Assembly: GCA_017882505.1 (NCBI GenBank)
Contig: JADGPJ010000019.1
Coordinates: 1-37,076, forward strand
Direction: 5' to 3'
DNA: 37,076 bases
From: Solirubrobacterales bacterium
GTDB lineage: Bacteria; Actinomycetota; Thermoleophilia; Solirubrobacterales; 70-9
Shown here: positions 1 through 7,428 of the stretch, piece after piece
Numbering within the stretch: position 1 is the first letter of the stretch
How the letters are laid out: every line of letters begins with the position of its first letter
The notes under the pieces: model-generated
Told to the model about the DNA's origin: nothing
Databases searched by the model: none
Seen by the model: only the letters and a program-made list of their open reading frames with translations
Program-made: the position numbers and the translations under genes

Positions 1-66
1 GCGTCCTGATTTTCGCAGTGCCCGTCGGCGAGAGATGGAGTGTCAAAGGCGAAAATCCCAGCAAGC
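1..66 (+). repeat. Dispersed palindromic repeat, copy 1 (edge copy)
   Basis: This 66-nt stretch matches the reverse complement of 13319-13384 at 61 of 66 positions. It contains a perfect 9-bp inverted repeat, GATTTTCGC at 8-16 and GCGAAAATC at 49-57, around a 32-nt loop. All five differences from copy 2 (positions 36, 39, 41, 44 and 47) lie in the loop, and both arms are identical. Weaker similarity continues past 66. The window begins inside the element, so its true left end is not visible. It could be a structured RNA, a REP-like mobile palindrome or a small repeated ORF; both copies keep one open frame containing the peptide LIFAVPVGER. Confidence 0.8.
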
Positions 67-127
67 GCGAGAGACCCCCAACCCCTCCACGCCAAACCCG
101 CGCAAGCCTCCCTGTGGAGTCGATCGC

Positions 128-1003
128 CTACCCGCAGTGCGCCAGCGAGTTTGCGTAGAAGCGCAGGTAGGCGGCCCAGTGCTTGTTCCAGTAGCTCCCT
201 TCATGGCCGCCGGGCCAGGAGTGGGCGCTGAGGTCGGCTCCGTCGGCGCGCAGCGCCGAGACGAATCCTTCGTCATAGACGCGGAAGGGGTCTTCGGTCC
301 CGTAGTCGTTCCAGACCCGTATGCCGCCGAACGCTCTCGGGTCCCCTTGGACCATCCTGACGACGTCGTTGCGTTCGAAGTCGGCGGCGTCGTCGAAGGC
401 ACCGGGGGCGGTTTCGCCGCCTTCGAACCAGAGCGCCGGCGAGTGGCCGCCGACGGCGCAGAAGCGACCAGGGTGCAGCAGCGCCAGGTCGTAGGCGCCG
501 AAGCCGCCCATCGAGATGCCTCCGATCGCGATCCGGTGGGGATCGATGCCGAAGCGGCGGCTGACGGTCGGGATCACTTCCCGCATCACGTACCTGCCCC
601 AGTCGCCTTCGGCGCGGTCGTGCCAGTAGCCGTGGTCGCCGCCGTCCGGGAAAGCGACCACGGGCGCCCGCGGCCCGAGCTTCGCCAGGCCCTTGAAGAA
701 GTTCTCGTCTTCGACGGTGGTTTCCTCGGAGCCGCCGCGCCCGTGGAGGAAGACGAGCAGCGGCCGCTTTCCGGCCGCCGGCAGGCGTGGAGGTTCGACC
801 ACGTCGATGCCGAGGTCTTTGCCGACCGCCTTGCTGTGGATCGTCAGGTGGGTGACCTTGGCCCCGTGCTCGTCGACCGGCGCGAACACCGTCGCGGCGA
901 GGACGAGGTAGATGGCGGCGATCGCGAACACGGTGAGGACGGCCAGGGCGCCCAGCCGGCGCCGTCGAATCCGGCGTCGCGTGGGACGGGGAGGACGGCT
1001 CAT
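128..1003 (-). CDS. Membrane-anchored or secreted alpha/beta-hydrolase (esterase family)
   Basis: A 291-residue protein. An Arg-rich N-terminus is followed by one hydrophobic segment (about residues 18-40), so the catalytic domain should lie outside the membrane as an anchored or secreted protein. HGRGG at 87-91 fits the oxyanion loop and GISMGG at 162-167 places the nucleophile at Ser164. An Asp/Glu in the YGTEDP region and a His in GGHEG near the C-terminus could complete the triad. The layout resembles the esterase D / feruloyl esterase / PHB-depolymerase-like group; the substrate cannot be told. The ATG at 1003 has no SD but has a TAACCT -10 box 8 nt upstream, which fits a leaderless transcript. 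It is divergent from the oxidase gene at 1030. Confidence 0.85.
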   Translation of the reverse strand: MSRPPRPTRRRIRRRRLGALAVLTVFAIAAIYLVLAATVFAPVDEHGAKVTHLTIHSKAVGKDLGIDVVEPPRLPAAGKRPLLVFLHGRGGSEETTVEDENFFKGLAKLGPRAPVVAFPDGGDHGYWHDRAEGDWGRYVMREVIPTVSRRFGIDPHRIAIGGISMGGFGAYDLALLHPGRFCAVGGHSPALWFEGGETAPGAFDDAADFERNDVVRMVQGDPRAFGGIRVWNDYGTEDPFRVYDEGFVSALRADGADLSAHSWPGGHEGSYWNKHWAAYLRFYANSLAHCG

Positions 1004-1011
1004 TGGCCGTC

Positions 1012-1021
1012 AGGTTAGTGT
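1012..1021. promoter_or_regulatory. Overlapping divergent -10 boxes for esterase and oxidase genes
   Basis: On the minus strand TAACCT (1017-1012) ends 8 nt before the esterase ATG at 1003. On the plus strand TAGTGT (1016-1021) ends 8 nt before the oxidase ATG at 1030. The boxes share positions 1016-1017, so polymerase binding for one gene should exclude the other. No convincing -35 hexamer is visible on either side. Predicted from sequence only. Confidence 0.5.
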
Positions 1022-1029
1022 CGCGAGAG

Positions 1030-2127
1030 ATGAGCGAGGGTTGGATCAACGTCGCCGATGCCGAGCGGCTCGCCGCCGAGAAGCTCGATCCCGGGCCGCT
1101 CGGGTATTTCGCCGGCGGCGCCGGGGACGAGGTGACCTTGCGGGACAACCTCGTGGCCTGGCGGCGCTGGCGACTGCGGCCGCGGGTGCTGAGCACCGAC
1201 GTCAGCGCCGTCACGACCGCGACCGAGCTGCTCGGGGCGCCGCTCTCGATGCCGATATTGGTCGCACCGGTGGCCTATCAGCGCCTCGCGCACCCCGAGG
1301 GCGAGGTCGGGATGGCCGGCGCCGCCGCCGCGGCCGCAACGGCGATGTGTCTCTCGACGCTTGCGACGGCGCGGCCGAGCGAGGTCGCCGCCTCCGCCCC
1401 CCCGGGTCGGCGCTGGTTTCAGCTCTACTGCTTCGAGGACGAGGCGATCACCACGGCGCTGATGGACGAGGCCGTCGATTCCGGGTTCGAGGCGATCGTC
1501 GTCACCGTCGACCTGCCGCGCGGCGGCAACCGCGAGCGCGACGCCCGCACCGGCTTCAAGCTGCCGGACGGGCTGCACATACCGAGCGTGCGAGCGGCGA
1601 TCGGTGACGACCGCGAGCTGCTGGTCGAGGAGACCTTCACGCTGATGAACCCGGCGCTCGGCTGGTCCGACATCGAGGCGCTGGCGGCGAGGTCGAGCGT
1701 GCCGGTCCTGGTCAAGGGCCTGCTCACCGCCGAGGATGCCGTGCTGGCGGTCGAGCACGGCGTCGCCGGGGTGATCGTCTCCAACCACGGCGGCCGCCAG
1801 CTCGACTGTGTCGAGGCCACCGCCGACGTCCTGGTGGAGATCGTCGACGCCGTCGACGGCCGCGCCGCGGTGCTGGTCGACGGCGGCATCCGCCGCGGCG
1901 TCGACGTCGCAATCGCGCTCGCCCTCGGCGCCGACGCGGTCCTGGTCGGGCGGCCGGCGCTGTGGGGGCTGGCGGCGGGCGGCGAGGCGGGGGCGAGGCG
2001 AGTGCTCGAGCTGCTGCAGGCCGAGCTCGAGCTCGGCCTGGCGCTCTGCGGATGCGCCTCACCGGCGGACCTGAGCCGGGACCACGTGCGCCGGGCACCG
2101 GCCACGTCCGTATATTCGGACCAGTGA
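1030..2127 (+). CDS. FMN-dependent alpha-hydroxy-acid oxidizing protein
   Basis: A 365-residue protein of the glycolate oxidase / lactate oxidase / lactate 2-monooxygenase family (TIM barrel, FMN), which oxidises L-2-hydroxy acids to 2-keto acids. Family signatures: YFAGGAGDE at 26-34, Lys229 in LVKG, the active-site signature SNHGGRQLD at 251-259 with catalytic His253 and Arg256, and the FMN-phosphate loop DGG (284-286) plus GR (307-308). The substrate (lactate, glycolate, mandelate or another) is not resolved. An upstream in-frame TTG at 1003 exists, but the ATG at 1030 fits the family N-terminus and lies 8 nt after a TAGTGT -10 box, so I prefer it as a leaderless start. Confidence 0.9.
   Translation: MSEGWINVADAERLAAEKLDPGPLGYFAGGAGDEVTLRDNLVAWRRWRLRPRVLSTDVSAVTTATELLGAPLSMPILVAPVAYQRLAHPEGEVGMAGAAAAAATAMCLSTLATARPSEVAASAPPGRRWFQLYCFEDEAITTALMDEAVDSGFEAIVVTVDLPRGGNRERDARTGFKLPDGLHIPSVRAAIGDDRELLVEETFTLMNPALGWSDIEALAARSSVPVLVKGLLTAEDAVLAVEHGVAGVIVSNHGGRQLDCVEATADVLVEIVDAVDGRAAVLVDGGIRRGVDVAIALALGADAVLVGRPALWGLAAGGEAGARRVLELLQAELELGLALCGCASPADLSRDHVRRAPATSVYSDQ
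2111..2116 (+). promoter_or_regulatory. -10 box TATATT for the permease operon
   Basis: TATATT lies inside the 3' end of the oxidase gene, 7 nt before a GTG at 2124 that opens a 7-codon ORF. The spacing equals that of the leaderless genes at 6263 and 8793. No clear -35 hexamer is visible. Confidence 0.45.
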
Positions 2128-2147
2128 CTGGTTCCGGCGGCTTCTAG
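2124..2147 (+). CDS. Putative 7-codon leaderless upstream ORF (MTGSGGF)
   Basis: GTG at 2124 opens a 7-codon ORF whose stop TAG (2145-2147) directly abuts the permease ATG at 2148 (TAGATG). It overlaps the oxidase stop in another frame. With TATATT ending 7 nt upstream, the GTG would sit at or next to the transcript 5' end. The permease start has no SD, so ribosomes finishing this mini-ORF could reinitiate on it. This is inference from spacing; the arrangement could be chance. Confidence 0.35.
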   Translation: MTGSGGF

Positions 2148-4058
2148 ATGGCCCAGCGCATCCCCAGAGACGAATCGCTGAGCCGCGTTCACGGCGTCGG
2201 CGCGCTGTTCTCGGCGGCCTACGGCAACGTCGGCTCCTCGATCTACTACGCGCTCGGGGTCACCGCCGCCTTCGCCCTCGGCCTGACCCCGGTCGCCTTC
2301 GTCATCTCCGGCCTGATCTTCGCCGCCACCGCCGCGACCTACGCCGAGGCGACGGTGATCTATCCGGAGGCCGGCGGCTCCTCGAGCTTCGCCCGCCACG
2401 CCTTCAACGAGCTGGTCAGCTTCATCGCCGCCTGGGGGCAGATGCTCAACTACACGATCACGGTCGCGATCTCGGCCTTCTTCGTGCCCCACTACCTGGC
2501 GGTCTTCTGGCCCTGGCTGGGGAACAGCCCCGGCGACATCATCGGCGGCGCGGCGCTGATCGTCGGCCTCGCCCTGATCAACATCCGCGGCACCGAGGAG
2601 TCGGCGAAACTCAACCTGATCCTCGCCATCGCCGACCTCGCGACCCAGGCGGTGCTGGTCGGGATCGGCCTCGTACTCGTCTTCAGCCCGCAGGTGCTGG
2701 TCGACAACATCCATCTCGGCGTCGCCCCGAGCTGGAGCGATTTCGCCCTCGGCATCGCCGTCGGGATGATCGCCTACACCGGGATCGAGACGATCTCCAA
2801 CATGGCGGAGGAGGCCAAGGACGCGGCGAAGACGATCCCGCGCAGCGTCGGTCTCGTCGTCGTCGCCGTACTCGGCCTCTACCTGCTGATCCCGATCGTC
2901 GCCCTGTCGGCGATGCCCGTCGTCAAAGACGCCGCCGGCCACTACTCGACCGCTCTCGGCACGACCTTCGCCGACGACCCGATCCTCGGCATCGTCGAGA
3001 ACCTCGGGCTCTCCTCCGGCCCGACCGAAATCCTCCGCTACTACGTCGGCGTGCTGGCGGCGGTGATCCTGCTGATCGCCACCAACGCCGGCCTGATCGG
3101 CGTCTCCCGCCTCACCTACTCGATGGGCCAGCACCGCCAGCTGCCGGAGGGTCTGCGGCAGGTCCATCCCAAGTACCGAACGCCGTACATCGCGATCCTG
3201 ATCTTCGCCGCGATCGCGATCGTCACCCTGATTCCGGGCCAGACCGACTTCCTGGCGACGATGTACTCGTTCGGCGCGATGCTCTCGTTCACGATCGCTC
3301 ATGTGGCGGTGATCCAGTTGCGGCGCAAGAATCCTGATGTCGAGCGCACCTGGAAGCCACCGCTGAACTTCCGTGCCTTCGGCTTCGAGGTGCCCATCAC
3401 CGCGGTCCTCGGCGGCCTCGGCACCTTCGCGGCCTGGATCGTGGTGATGGCGCTCAACCCGCGCACGCTGATCGTCGGCACCGGCTGGATGGCGCTGGGA
3501 ATCGCCGTCTACGTCCTCTACCGGCGCAACCAGAAGCTGCCGCTGACCGAAACCGTGAAGGTGGTGACGCCGGAGCCGCTGGGGGTCGAGGAGGTCGAGT
3601 ACCGCAGCGTCCTGGTTGGCTTCGAGGACGGCGAAGCCTTCTCGCCGGAGATGGTCGCGACGGCGGTCAAGCTCGCCTCCAAGCGCCGCCGCGGCATCCA
3701 CGTCCACTCGATGCTGACCGTCCCCACCCACCTGCCGCTGAACGCCGAGATACCGGATCAGGAAGCCGGTGCCCAGCGCAAGGTCGAGGAGGCGAGGCTG
3801 ATCGGCGGCCAGCGGGTCACCGGCCACGTCGCCCGGGTCCGGCCCGGCCAGGCCGGCTACTCGGTCGCCGAGGAGGCGAAAAAGATCAAGGCCGCCGCGA
3901 TCGTGATCGGCCTGCGCCGTCGTGGCGGCGTGCCCCTCTACGACAAGATGCTGCAGACGGTGCTCGGCGAGCGGCCCTGCCGCGTCATCGTCGTCTCCGA
4001 CCCCACCGACAAGCCGGTCGCGATCCCAACCGAAGCCCTGGCGGAGGTGGCGAAGTGA
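2148..4058 (+). CDS. APC-superfamily permease with C-terminal USP domain
   Basis: A 636-residue integral membrane protein. Residues about 15-465 form an APC-fold transporter with about twelve hydrophobic segments, including the helix-1 region SAAYGNVGSSIYYALG and GGSSSFARHAFNE. Residues about 485-625 form a cytosolic universal-stress-protein (USP) like domain starting YRSVLVGF and ending in CRVIVV. The usual USP ATP loop (GxxG then GS) is not obvious. The layout resembles mycobacterial Rv2690c, encoded beside ceoB/ceoC, and the APC-type K+ importer KimA, which also has a cytosolic C-terminal domain. Potassium is therefore as plausible a substrate as amino acids (inference). Its stop overlaps the next gene (GTGA at 4055-4058). 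Confidence 0.85.
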   Translation: MAQRIPRDESLSRVHGVGALFSAAYGNVGSSIYYALGVTAAFALGLTPVAFVISGLIFAATAATYAEATVIYPEAGGSSSFARHAFNELVSFIAAWGQMLNYTITVAISAFFVPHYLAVFWPWLGNSPGDIIGGAALIVGLALINIRGTEESAKLNLILAIADLATQAVLVGIGLVLVFSPQVLVDNIHLGVAPSWSDFALGIAVGMIAYTGIETISNMAEEAKDAAKTIPRSVGLVVVAVLGLYLLIPIVALSAMPVVKDAAGHYSTALGTTFADDPILGIVENLGLSSGPTEILRYYVGVLAAVILLIATNAGLIGVSRLTYSMGQHRQLPEGLRQVHPKYRTPYIAILIFAAIAIVTLIPGQTDFLATMYSFGAMLSFTIAHVAVIQLRRKNPDVERTWKPPLNFRAFGFEVPITAVLGGLGTFAAWIVVMALNPRTLIVGTGWMALGIAVYVLYRRNQKLPLTETVKVVTPEPLGVEEVEYRSVLVGFEDGEAFSPEMVATAVKLASKRRRGIHVHSMLTVPTHLPLNAEIPDQEAGAQRKVEEARLIGGQRVTGHVARVRPGQAGYSVAEEAKKIKAAAIVIGLRRRGGVPLYDKMLQTVLGERPCRVIVVSDPTDKPVAIPTEALAEVAK

Positions 4059-4261
4059 GCCCGGAGCGGGGGGCGGGGGAGCGCGTCTACCGCGGGGCGA
4101 TAAGGGGGTTCTCGCTCGTCTTCATCGCCGTCGGGCTCGTCGTCTTGGTGGTGACCCTGGCCAACGGGGGTGGGCCGCTCTCGGTCGGGTTCCTGATGGG
4201 CATCGCCTTCGTTGGCGTCGGCGCCGGCCGGCTCTGGGTCGGATCGAGGATGGGGCAGTGA
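4055..4261 (+). CDS. Small two-helix membrane protein
   Basis: A 68-residue protein with a short charged N-terminus and two hydrophobic segments (about residues 19-37 and 42-61). It starts at a GTG overlapping the stop of the upstream permease and ends overlapping the GTG of the next permease, so all three should be translated together. I do not recognise the family. Its place between two APC-USP permeases suggests a small accessory or assembly subunit of one of them, but this rests on context alone. Confidence 0.7.
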   Translation: MSPERGAGERVYRGAIRGFSLVFIAVGLVVLVVTLANGGGPLSVGFLMGIAFVGVGAGRLWVGSRMGQ

Positions 4262-6234
4262 GCCAACCCGAGGGGGGGATGCCTCCGGGCGCGCCCGGCA
4301 AGGAGGGAAGGGAGGGAAAACTCCAGCGCGGCCTCGGCGTCCCCTGGCTCTTCGCCGCCGCCTACTCGGCGGTCGGCTTCTCGATCTACTTCGCCCTCGG
4401 CGTCGTCGCCGAGCGCGGCCTCGGGCTGACGCCGCTGATCTTCCTCGCCTCGGGCCTGCTCTTCGCCCTGACCACGCTCAGCTACGTCGAGGGCGGCGCG
4501 ATGTTCCGTGAGCGCGGCGGCTCCTCAACCTTCGCCCGCCACGCCTTCAACGAGCTGATCGCCTTCGTCGCCGGCTGGGCGATTCTCATCGACTACCTGA
4601 TCGTGATCGCCCTGGCGGCGCTCTCGGTGCCGCACTACCTGGCGCCGATCTCCGGCAGTTTCGACAAGCCGGCATTGGAGATCGGCGTCGCCGCCGCGGT
4701 GATCGCCGCGGTCTGCGTGCTCAACATCCTCAACGTCACCGGGCGTGGCAAACAGCGCTCTCTCGCGTTTCTGGCCCTCGCCGACCTCGGCCTGCAGCTG
4801 GCGGTGATCGTCGTCGGGCTACTGGTCGTCTTCCACCCCGACCGGCTGACCGCCCAGCTCGACCTCTTCACCCAGCCCAACTTCAAGGACATCGTCTACG
4901 CCGCCGTGGTCGCGATGCTCGCCTACGCGGGGATCGAGGCCGCCTCGGACCTCGCTCCCGACATCGAAGTCAACAAGCGCGACCTCAAGCGGATCGCCTC
5001 GCTGGGGGCGGTCGCGGTGCCCCTGGTGTACGCCGGTATGGCGGCAATCGCGCTGATGGCCGTGCCCGTGGTCGCCGGGCCGCACGGCCCGGAAACGGCG
5101 CTCGGCGGCCAATACCTCAAGGATCCGGTGCTCGGCGTCGTCTCCGCCTTCCACCCGCACTGGGTGGCGGAAACGATGCGCTGGATGGTGGCGCTGATCG
5201 CCGCCCCGGTCCTCTTCTGGGCCGCCAACACCTCGATGCTCGGCGTCTCCCGCCACATCTACACGCTGGCGATCAACCGCCAGATCCCGAGCTGGCTCGG
5301 CAAGCTCGAGAAGCGCAACGCGACGCCCTACGTCGCGATCACGATCTGCGGCTTCATCGCCCTCGGTCTGGTGATCCCGACCAACGTCAAGCTGCTGGCC
5401 GGGATCTACGCCTTCGGAGCGACGCTGGCGATCACGATCGCCCACCTCTCGATCATCCGCCTGCGGGTCAAGGCACCGGACAAGTCGCGGCCCTTCCGGA
5501 TTCCGCTCAACGTTCGCTGGGGCGGGGCCGATCTGCCGCTGCCGGCCATCCTCGCCGCGATCCTCAGCGGCCTCGCCTTCATCAGCGTCCTCGCCTACCA
5601 CACGACCGCCCGCTGGGTGGGGATCGGCTGGATGGCCTTCGGCCTCCTCTTCTACGTCGTCTACCGCAAGGTCTTCGAGGGGACGACGCTGACCAAGCGG
5701 GTCTCGGTTCCCGAGCACGCCCTGACCAAGCAGGTGCCGGAGGCCGAGTTCCGCAACATCCTCGTGCCTGTCTTCGGGACCAAGTTCGACGACGACATCG
5801 TCGCCACCGCCGGGCGCCTGGCGGCGGCCGAGCTCGAGGGCTCCGACGGCGGCGATTCCCACCTCGATGTCGTCTTCGTGATCGAAGTGCCGCTGACCCT
5901 GCCGCTCGACGCGAAGCTGCCGCAGGAGCGCGAGGACGAGGCCCAGCGGGCTCTGGCCCGGGCCCGCGAGGTCGGCGAGGAGTACGAGGACGTCGACGTC
6001 AATACCGAGGTGATCCGGGCCCGCAAGATAGGTGCCGGGATCCTCGAGGCCGCCCGGCGCGCCGGCTCCGAGGCGATCGTGATCGGCGGTGAGCCGCCGA
6101 CCAAGATCCGCGGCGGCGCGATGATCGGCGGGATCGGCGCCGCCAAGCCGGCCGAGATCGGGGCCGCGACGGAGTACGTGCTGAAGAAAGCCCCCTGCCG
6201 GGTCCTGCTCACGGCACCGCCCGAACCCGAATAG
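4258..6234 (+). CDS. Second APC-superfamily permease with C-terminal USP domain
   Basis: A 658-residue paralogue of the gene at 2148. It has the same helix-1 motif (AAYSAVGFSIYFALG), the same GGSSTFARHAFNE motif, about twelve membrane segments, and a C-terminal USP-like domain from about residue 495 (FRNILVPVFG) to the end (CRVLLTAP). The frame stays open back to 3922, but that extension would run through two upstream genes. The GTG at 4258 overlaps the preceding stop (GTGA) and is preferred; ATG at 4279 is the alternative. The USP part is better kept than in the paralogue (VIVIGGEP followed by a Gly-rich loop). Followed 28 bp later by an RCK protein gene. Confidence 0.85.
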   Translation: MSQPEGGMPPGAPGKEGREGKLQRGLGVPWLFAAAYSAVGFSIYFALGVVAERGLGLTPLIFLASGLLFALTTLSYVEGGAMFRERGGSSTFARHAFNELIAFVAGWAILIDYLIVIALAALSVPHYLAPISGSFDKPALEIGVAAAVIAAVCVLNILNVTGRGKQRSLAFLALADLGLQLAVIVVGLLVVFHPDRLTAQLDLFTQPNFKDIVYAAVVAMLAYAGIEAASDLAPDIEVNKRDLKRIASLGAVAVPLVYAGMAAIALMAVPVVAGPHGPETALGGQYLKDPVLGVVSAFHPHWVAETMRWMVALIAAPVLFWAANTSMLGVSRHIYTLAINRQIPSWLGKLEKRNATPYVAITICGFIALGLVIPTNVKLLAGIYAFGATLAITIAHLSIIRLRVKAPDKSRPFRIPLNVRWGGADLPLPAILAAILSGLAFISVLAYHTTARWVGIGWMAFGLLFYVVYRKVFEGTTLTKRVSVPEHALTKQVPEAEFRNILVPVFGTKFDDDIVATAGRLAAAELEGSDGGDSHLDVVFVIEVPLTLPLDAKLPQEREDEAQRALARAREVGEEYEDVDVNTEVIRARKIGAGILEAARRAGSEAIVIGGEPPTKIRGGAMIGGIGAAKPAEIGAATEYVLKKAPCRVLLTAPPEPE

Positions 6235-6249
6235 CCCGGCGCATCCATC

Positions 6250-6255
6250 TAGTAT
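6250..6255 (+). promoter_or_regulatory. -10 box TAGTAT, leaderless promoter of the RCK pair
   Basis: TAGTAT ends 7 nt before the ATG at 6263, and no SD lies between. It should give a transcript beginning at or within a few nt of the start codon, separate from any read-through from the permease genes. Confidence 0.5.
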
Positions 6256-6262
6256 CCCGGCC

Positions 6263-6727
6263 ATGTTCATCGTCATCGTCGGCTGCGGCCGAGTCGGCTC
6301 ATCCGTGGCCCGGGGAATGCTCCGCGAGGGACACGAAGTCTCGTGCCTCGATGAGGACCCCGAGTCGCACGCTCGCCTCGAGGTGGGCCTGGAGAAAAGC
6401 TGGGAGGACCTCGGCGGTCAGTTCACAGTCGGGGCCGGGCTCGAGATAGAGGCGCTGGTCGCCGCCGGGACCGAGAAGGCGGACGTCTTCATCGCCTCGA
6501 CCGACGGCGACAACACCAACATCATCATCGCCCAGATCGCCCAACGCCGCTATGAGGTTCCGACCGTGATCGCCCGGGTGCTCGACCCGCTGCGGGCCGA
6601 GTGGTACCAGCGCCAGGGCCTGCACACGGTCTGCCCGACCCGGGTCGCGATCGACATGCTGGAGACCGCGGTCCGCGAGTCCGGCGGCCGCGACGGGACT
6701 CCCGACGACGCCTCGGAAGCCGCGTAG
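6263..6727 (+). CDS. RCK_N (TrkA-N) domain protein, CeoB-like
   Basis: A 154-residue cytosolic Rossmann protein. The nucleotide-binding loop GCGRVG is at residues 8-13, with an acidic cluster (LDEDP) ending strand 2, as in NAD(H)-binding RCK domains of potassium channels and transporters. It is shorter than typical TrkA/KtrA proteins (about 220 residues) because it ends after RCK_N and lacks the RCK_C ligand-binding domain. It probably pairs with the full-length RCK protein encoded 20 bp downstream, as CeoB and CeoC are encoded side by side in mycobacteria. No TrkH, TrkG or KtrB pore gene is in the window. Confidence 0.85.
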   Translation: MFIVIVGCGRVGSSVARGMLREGHEVSCLDEDPESHARLEVGLEKSWEDLGGQFTVGAGLEIEALVAAGTEKADVFIASTDGDNTNIIIAQIAQRRYEVPTVIARVLDPLRAEWYQRQGLHTVCPTRVAIDMLETAVRESGGRDGTPDDASEAA

Positions 6728-6747
6728 AGAGGGAGGTCCGGGTCCGC

Positions 6748-7428
6748 ATGTACATCATCGTCGTCGGAGCGGGCAAGGTCGGCTGGAACCTGGCGCGGGA
6801 GCTGCTCGAGAAGGAGCACGAGGTGACGCTGATCGAGAGCGACCGCCGCCGCTACCTGACCGTCGAGCAGGAGCTCGAGCACAACGTCTCCTATGGCGAC
6901 GCCTCCGAGCTCTGGGTCCTCGAGCGCGCCGGCGTCCAGCGCGCCGACATGGTCATCGCCGTCACCGGCGATGACGAGGACAACATGCTGATCTGCCAGG
7001 TCGCGCGCGAGAAGTACCTGGTCGACCAAATCATCGCCCGGGTCAACAATCCGCGCAATCGCCAGCACTTCGACCTGCTCAACGTCAAGCCGTCGGTCTC
7101 GGCGACCGACCTGATCCTGCGCCTGCTCGAGCATGAGGTGCCCGAGTACGGCCTCGTCCACCTGCTCGACCTGCAGGAGGAGCAGCTGGAGATCATTGAG
7201 ATGCTGCTCGGCAAGGACTCCGGCCTGATCGGCCGCCGCGTCGGCGACCTCAGCATGCCGGAGGGAAGCCTGTTGATTTCGGTGCTGCGCTCGGGCAAGG
7301 GGTTCGTGCCGAGCGCCGACACCGTGCTCGAGGAAGGCGACGAGGTTCTGGCGGTGCTGGACCCCGGCAAGGAGGACGACCTCAAGCGGCTCTTCGGACC
7401 GGAAGGCGCCAGCGCCAACGGTGGCTGA
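6748..7428 (+). CDS. RCK_N-RCK_C potassium transport regulator, TrkA/CeoC-like
   Basis: A 226-residue protein. RCK_N (1 to about 125) has the nucleotide loop GAGKVG at 7-12 and an acidic residue in LIESD. RCK_C (about 140-220) is the regulatory ligand-binding domain (GLIGRRVGDL to VLAVLDPGKEDDL). Such proteins sense NAD(H), ATP/ADP or c-di-AMP and gate K+ transporters. The frame is open further upstream, but ATG 6748 has a GGGAGG at 6731-6736 and starts exactly at the first Rossmann strand. Its stop overlaps the next gene by 8 nt. Confidence 0.9.
   Translation: MYIIVVGAGKVGWNLARELLEKEHEVTLIESDRRRYLTVEQELEHNVSYGDASELWVLERAGVQRADMVIAVTGDDEDNMLICQVAREKYLVDQIIARVNNPRNRQHFDLLNVKPSVSATDLILRLLEHEVPEYGLVHLLDLQEEQLEIIEMLLGKDSGLIGRRVGDLSMPEGSLLISVLRSGKGFVPSADTVLEEGDEVLAVLDPGKEDDLKRLFGPEGASANGG

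Noticed and set aside
1425-3827. An 800-codon minus-strand open frame opposite the oxidase and first permease
   Set aside because: It is an antisense shadow caused by high third-position GC. Its translation is low-complexity Asp/Arg/Gly/His-rich sequence, and the plus strand carries clear enzyme and transporter motifs.
3922-4257. Upstream part of the second permease frame
   Set aside because: It overlaps the USP domain of the first permease and the small membrane protein. The GTGA overlap at 4258 gives the natural start.
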